From Ruminococcus sp. (GTDB lineage: Bacteria; Bacillota; Clostridia; Oscillospirales; Acutalibacteraceae): a stretch of DNA of 64,000 nt. The notes below the pieces were generated by a model. It saw only the letters and a program-made list of their open reading frames with translations, was not told the DNA's origin and did no database searches. Position 1 is the stretch's first letter; each line of letters starts with the position of its first letter. The position numbers were made by a program, and so were the translations under genes. Positions 61,978-64,000 of the stretch are shown one piece after another. The stretch covers positions 46,424 to 110,423 of the forward strand of contig JAFRCW010000027.1 in the NCBI GenBank assembly GCA_017404145.1, written 5' to 3'.

Positions 61978-63828
61978 TTAACTGTTGATCATATTACCGT
62001 TTTTGTCGACGATACCCGCGAGGAATTTCTGGATACGGGTCGCATCGAGGATAGAACGCACACCGTCCCGGTCAATATCGCTGACATACAGAGTAGCGTT
62101 GCCGTCGAGAGGCTCTTGATTGAAAGCGTCATCCCAGAGCTGCTCATGTGTCGCAAGGTCGGCGAGAATCTTCTGGATACGCGTCGCATCAAGCACACTG
62201 AGCGTTCCGTCCTGATCGGCGTCTCCGATCTCGACGCCGAGCTTGAGCTGATTGACAACGTCTGCCAAGCCGTCGAAACCCTCCTCTGCTGCTTTAGGGA
62301 GACTTAAGAATCTATCGTTCTTTACATCATAGACACCATAGGAGGAGGCAAACACAGAGCCCTCAGCAATACTGAACACTGCTCTGTCACCGATAAAGCC
62401 GCCGCTTTTCACCATCCAAGGAGGCGCTAAGCCGGACTCATAATAGATCAGCGACCAGTCGTTCTCTCCGTTTTCAGCCATATGCCAATAAAGCTCGTCA
62501 TAGACGCTGAGTTCGTTCCAACCCTGATAGGTGAAATAGTCGTTATAACTCTTGATGAACGCATCTTTATGGCGGTAACCCGAAGAGACCTCAAAGCCGA
62601 GGCTTTCCCAGTCCTGCTTATTCAACGCGTCCGCAAGTCCCTCATAATCGGAGACGTCGATATCATCCAGACGATAGAAGCCGTAATTTTCTCTCGTATT
62701 GTCGAAGAGCGCCACGGGACACTCAAACGGCGCGGGCGCGGTCTTGGCGGTGATCAGCTTGTCGCCGAACTTCCACGAAAACGGTCGTTCGACCATCGGT
62801 ACCGTATCGTCGCAGTCGGCGGTCGCCGTCACCAACGCCCAGTCGATGTCGTAACCGTCACAGCCGAAGTAATTGTCCTGCTTGTTTTCTGCGTTCTGAT
62901 CGTGAAATGCTAATACGCGATAATTGACATGGGAAAAACCGGGAGTGTTATTTTGCAGATAGCGGTAAAAATCATTTTCTCCGAACTCATACGCGGGATA
63001 TTTGAGCGGCATCGCCGCGAACACCTCGGACAGTCCGTCATACTGATCGAAGATATTGTACAAATCCATAAACTTGTCTTCTTTGACATCATAGAGCCCG
63101 TAGCCGTATCGGAAAGGATAATACCAGTTAGATGCTTCTACGACTCGCCCCTCGATGATCTGATGGAATTCCGCCGGAGAGCACATATTCTCATACGCTC
63201 TGACGATCACCCAGTCGAGGGTAGACTCATCATCGGGATCGGTATAATGATAATACTCCTCCTGATAGCGTGCGACCACACCTGCCGAGATTTGATAATA
63301 CTCAAGAAACCGATCAAAGAATCTGCTGTTCTGTGCTGCGGGATAGCCCTTATCACCGGGCTGTAAATCATCGTTCTCAGAGTCATAATCGATCTCTGCG
63401 ACAAAATCGAACTCTGCGATCGGATAAACATCCTTGACCTTGATGGTGACCATTGCCATCGGCGTGAGAATAGACAGATAGTTCTCTGCTATCTCAAAGC
63501 TTTCGGCGATCATATCAAAGCATTCGCGGTTTTTCGCGGTATGATAGGCGGAATTGGTCTGACGCTGATAGGCGACATAATCTTGCACAGACTCAAAGTC
63601 GCTCCGTGTTTTGTCGTAGGTCACCGCCGGATAGGAAAACCACATATATACTCCGACCCACCGCTCGGGATCTCTTTCTTCTATAAACTGCGCAAGCCCG
63701 TCCGAGACCTTTGCTTTCGCGTTATCCGAAGGCGTATAGTCCTCCCCTGCGGGAGCGGCAAACGCCGCCGCGGAAAAGACGGAGAAAGCCAGCGCGAAAA
63801 TCAATAATAACGATACGATCTTTTTCAT
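61978..63828 (-). CDS. Secreted protein with C-terminal dockerin, function unknown
   Basis: 616 residues. Signal peptide ending AAAFAAPAG. A long Tyr/Phe/Asp-rich region with internally similar units (YGYGLYDVKEDKFMDLYNIF, SYGVYDVKNDRFLSLPKAAE; YEGLADALNK and FDGLADVVNQ), so it is repetitive. C-terminal type I dockerin: GDADQDGTLSVLDATRIQKI and DIDRDGVRSILDATRIQKFL. The repeat units resemble those that present a short Ca- or peptide-binding strand; no enzyme motif is seen. AGGAGG lies before the ATG. Confidence 0.8.
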   Translation of the reverse strand: MKKIVSLLLIFALAFSVFSAAAFAAPAGEDYTPSDNAKAKVSDGLAQFIEERDPERWVGVYMWFSYPAVTYDKTRSDFESVQDYVAYQRQTNSAYHTAKNRECFDMIAESFEIAENYLSILTPMAMVTIKVKDVYPIAEFDFVAEIDYDSENDDLQPGDKGYPAAQNSRFFDRFLEYYQISAGVVARYQEEYYHYTDPDDESTLDWVIVRAYENMCSPAEFHQIIEGRVVEASNWYYPFRYGYGLYDVKEDKFMDLYNIFDQYDGLSEVFAAMPLKYPAYEFGENDFYRYLQNNTPGFSHVNYRVLAFHDQNAENKQDNYFGCDGYDIDWALVTATADCDDTVPMVERPFSWKFGDKLITAKTAPAPFECPVALFDNTRENYGFYRLDDIDVSDYEGLADALNKQDWESLGFEVSSGYRHKDAFIKSYNDYFTYQGWNELSVYDELYWHMAENGENDWSLIYYESGLAPPWMVKSGGFIGDRAVFSIAEGSVFASSYGVYDVKNDRFLSLPKAAEEGFDGLADVVNQLKLGVEIGDADQDGTLSVLDATRIQKILADLATHEQLWDDAFNQEPLDGNATLYVSDIDRDGVRSILDATRIQKFLAGIVDKNGNMINS

Positions 63829-63861
63829 CCAAATTCCTCCTTACAAAATACTCTTTATCTA

Positions 63862-64000
63862 TAGTTTAAGAGAACCGAACCCCAATAGCCCATAATCAGT
63901 GAATTTTGTGCTTTTGTGGCTTGTCATCCTTGATAGGCGCCAGCCTATCTGCGGACTCCGCACCTCAAAATCCCTAAAATTCATCAGATACTGGGTGCGA
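63862..64000. repeat. Structured inverted-repeat element, family G copy 3 (cut by window end)
   Basis: Starts AGTTTAAGAGAACCGAACCC, matching the GAACCC position of copies 1 and 2. Hairpins GATAGGC-GCCA-GCCTATC and TGCGG-ACT-CCGCA occupy the positions of GGCAGGC-GCCA-GCCTGCC and TGCA-CTTTC-TGCA in copy 1, with compensating base changes. The right end is outside the window. Confidence 0.65.

Overview
The window looks like the chromosome of a spore-forming, mesophilic gut or rumen-type Clostridium of the Oscillospirales/Ruminococcaceae kind. Evidence: type I dockerins on secreted proteins, SpoVAF, SpmA and SpmB, a ctsR-mcsA-mcsB-clpC locus, pyruvate phosphate dikinase, Gram-positive AAGGAGG ribosome sites, and many short palindromic repeats between genes. 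No tRNA, rRNA, CRISPR array, integrase or transposase gene was seen.

Layout: (1) 0-3.5 kb: a secreted CHAP protein cut by the window edge, a hemolysin III-family membrane protein, a DegV lipid-binding protein and an XRE regulator. (2) 3.5-3.85 kb: a compact locus that reads as a type I toxin-antitoxin: a 24-residue membrane peptide with a sequestered ribosome site, facing an antisense RNA that has its own promoter. (3) 3.85-9.8 kb: two paralogous polar amino acid ABC transporters in the order binding protein, permease, ATPase. (4) 11.0-13.3 kb: a phage lysis cassette. (5) 13.4-15.2 kb: an ECF sigma factor and its probable membrane partner. (6) 15.3-24.0 kb: an aromatic amino acid gene cluster, pheA-aroB-aroC-aroEK-aroQ-aroA-tyrA-DAHP synthase, headed by a small ORF rich in Phe and Tyr codons and a terminator, i.e. 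a ribosome-mediated attenuator. (7) 24-36.7 kb: a lipoprotein, PPDK, a glmU-like gene, prs, pth, mfd, a foldase-like lipoprotein and a Gly/Asp-rich surface protein. (8) 36.9-48.0 kb: an 18-gene phage head and baseplate operon without recognisable tail sheath or tape measure. (9) 48.1-53.1 kb: spoVAF, spmB, spmA, an AbrB regulator, an esterase and a MogA-like protein. (10) 53.4-56.6 kb: ECF sigma factor, anti-sigma and a dockerin protein. (11) 56.7-61.5 kb: clpC, mcsB, mcsA and ctsR with two CtsR boxes. (12) 62-63.8 kb: a second dockerin protein.

The most interesting observations are these. The two phage gene clusters lie about 24 kb apart, are separated by housekeeping genes, and are each preceded by the same 48-nt block (41 of 48 positions identical) that contains a perfect 10+10 palindrome. 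This points to one co-regulated, split, probably domesticated particle system, resembling a gene transfer agent or a defective PBSX-type element. The pheA leader has three mutually exclusive pairings typical of Phe/Tyr attenuation. The type I toxin locus has all expected parts. A repeat family at 5.7, 9.8 and 63.9 kb keeps its stems while their sequences change, which indicates a conserved structure.
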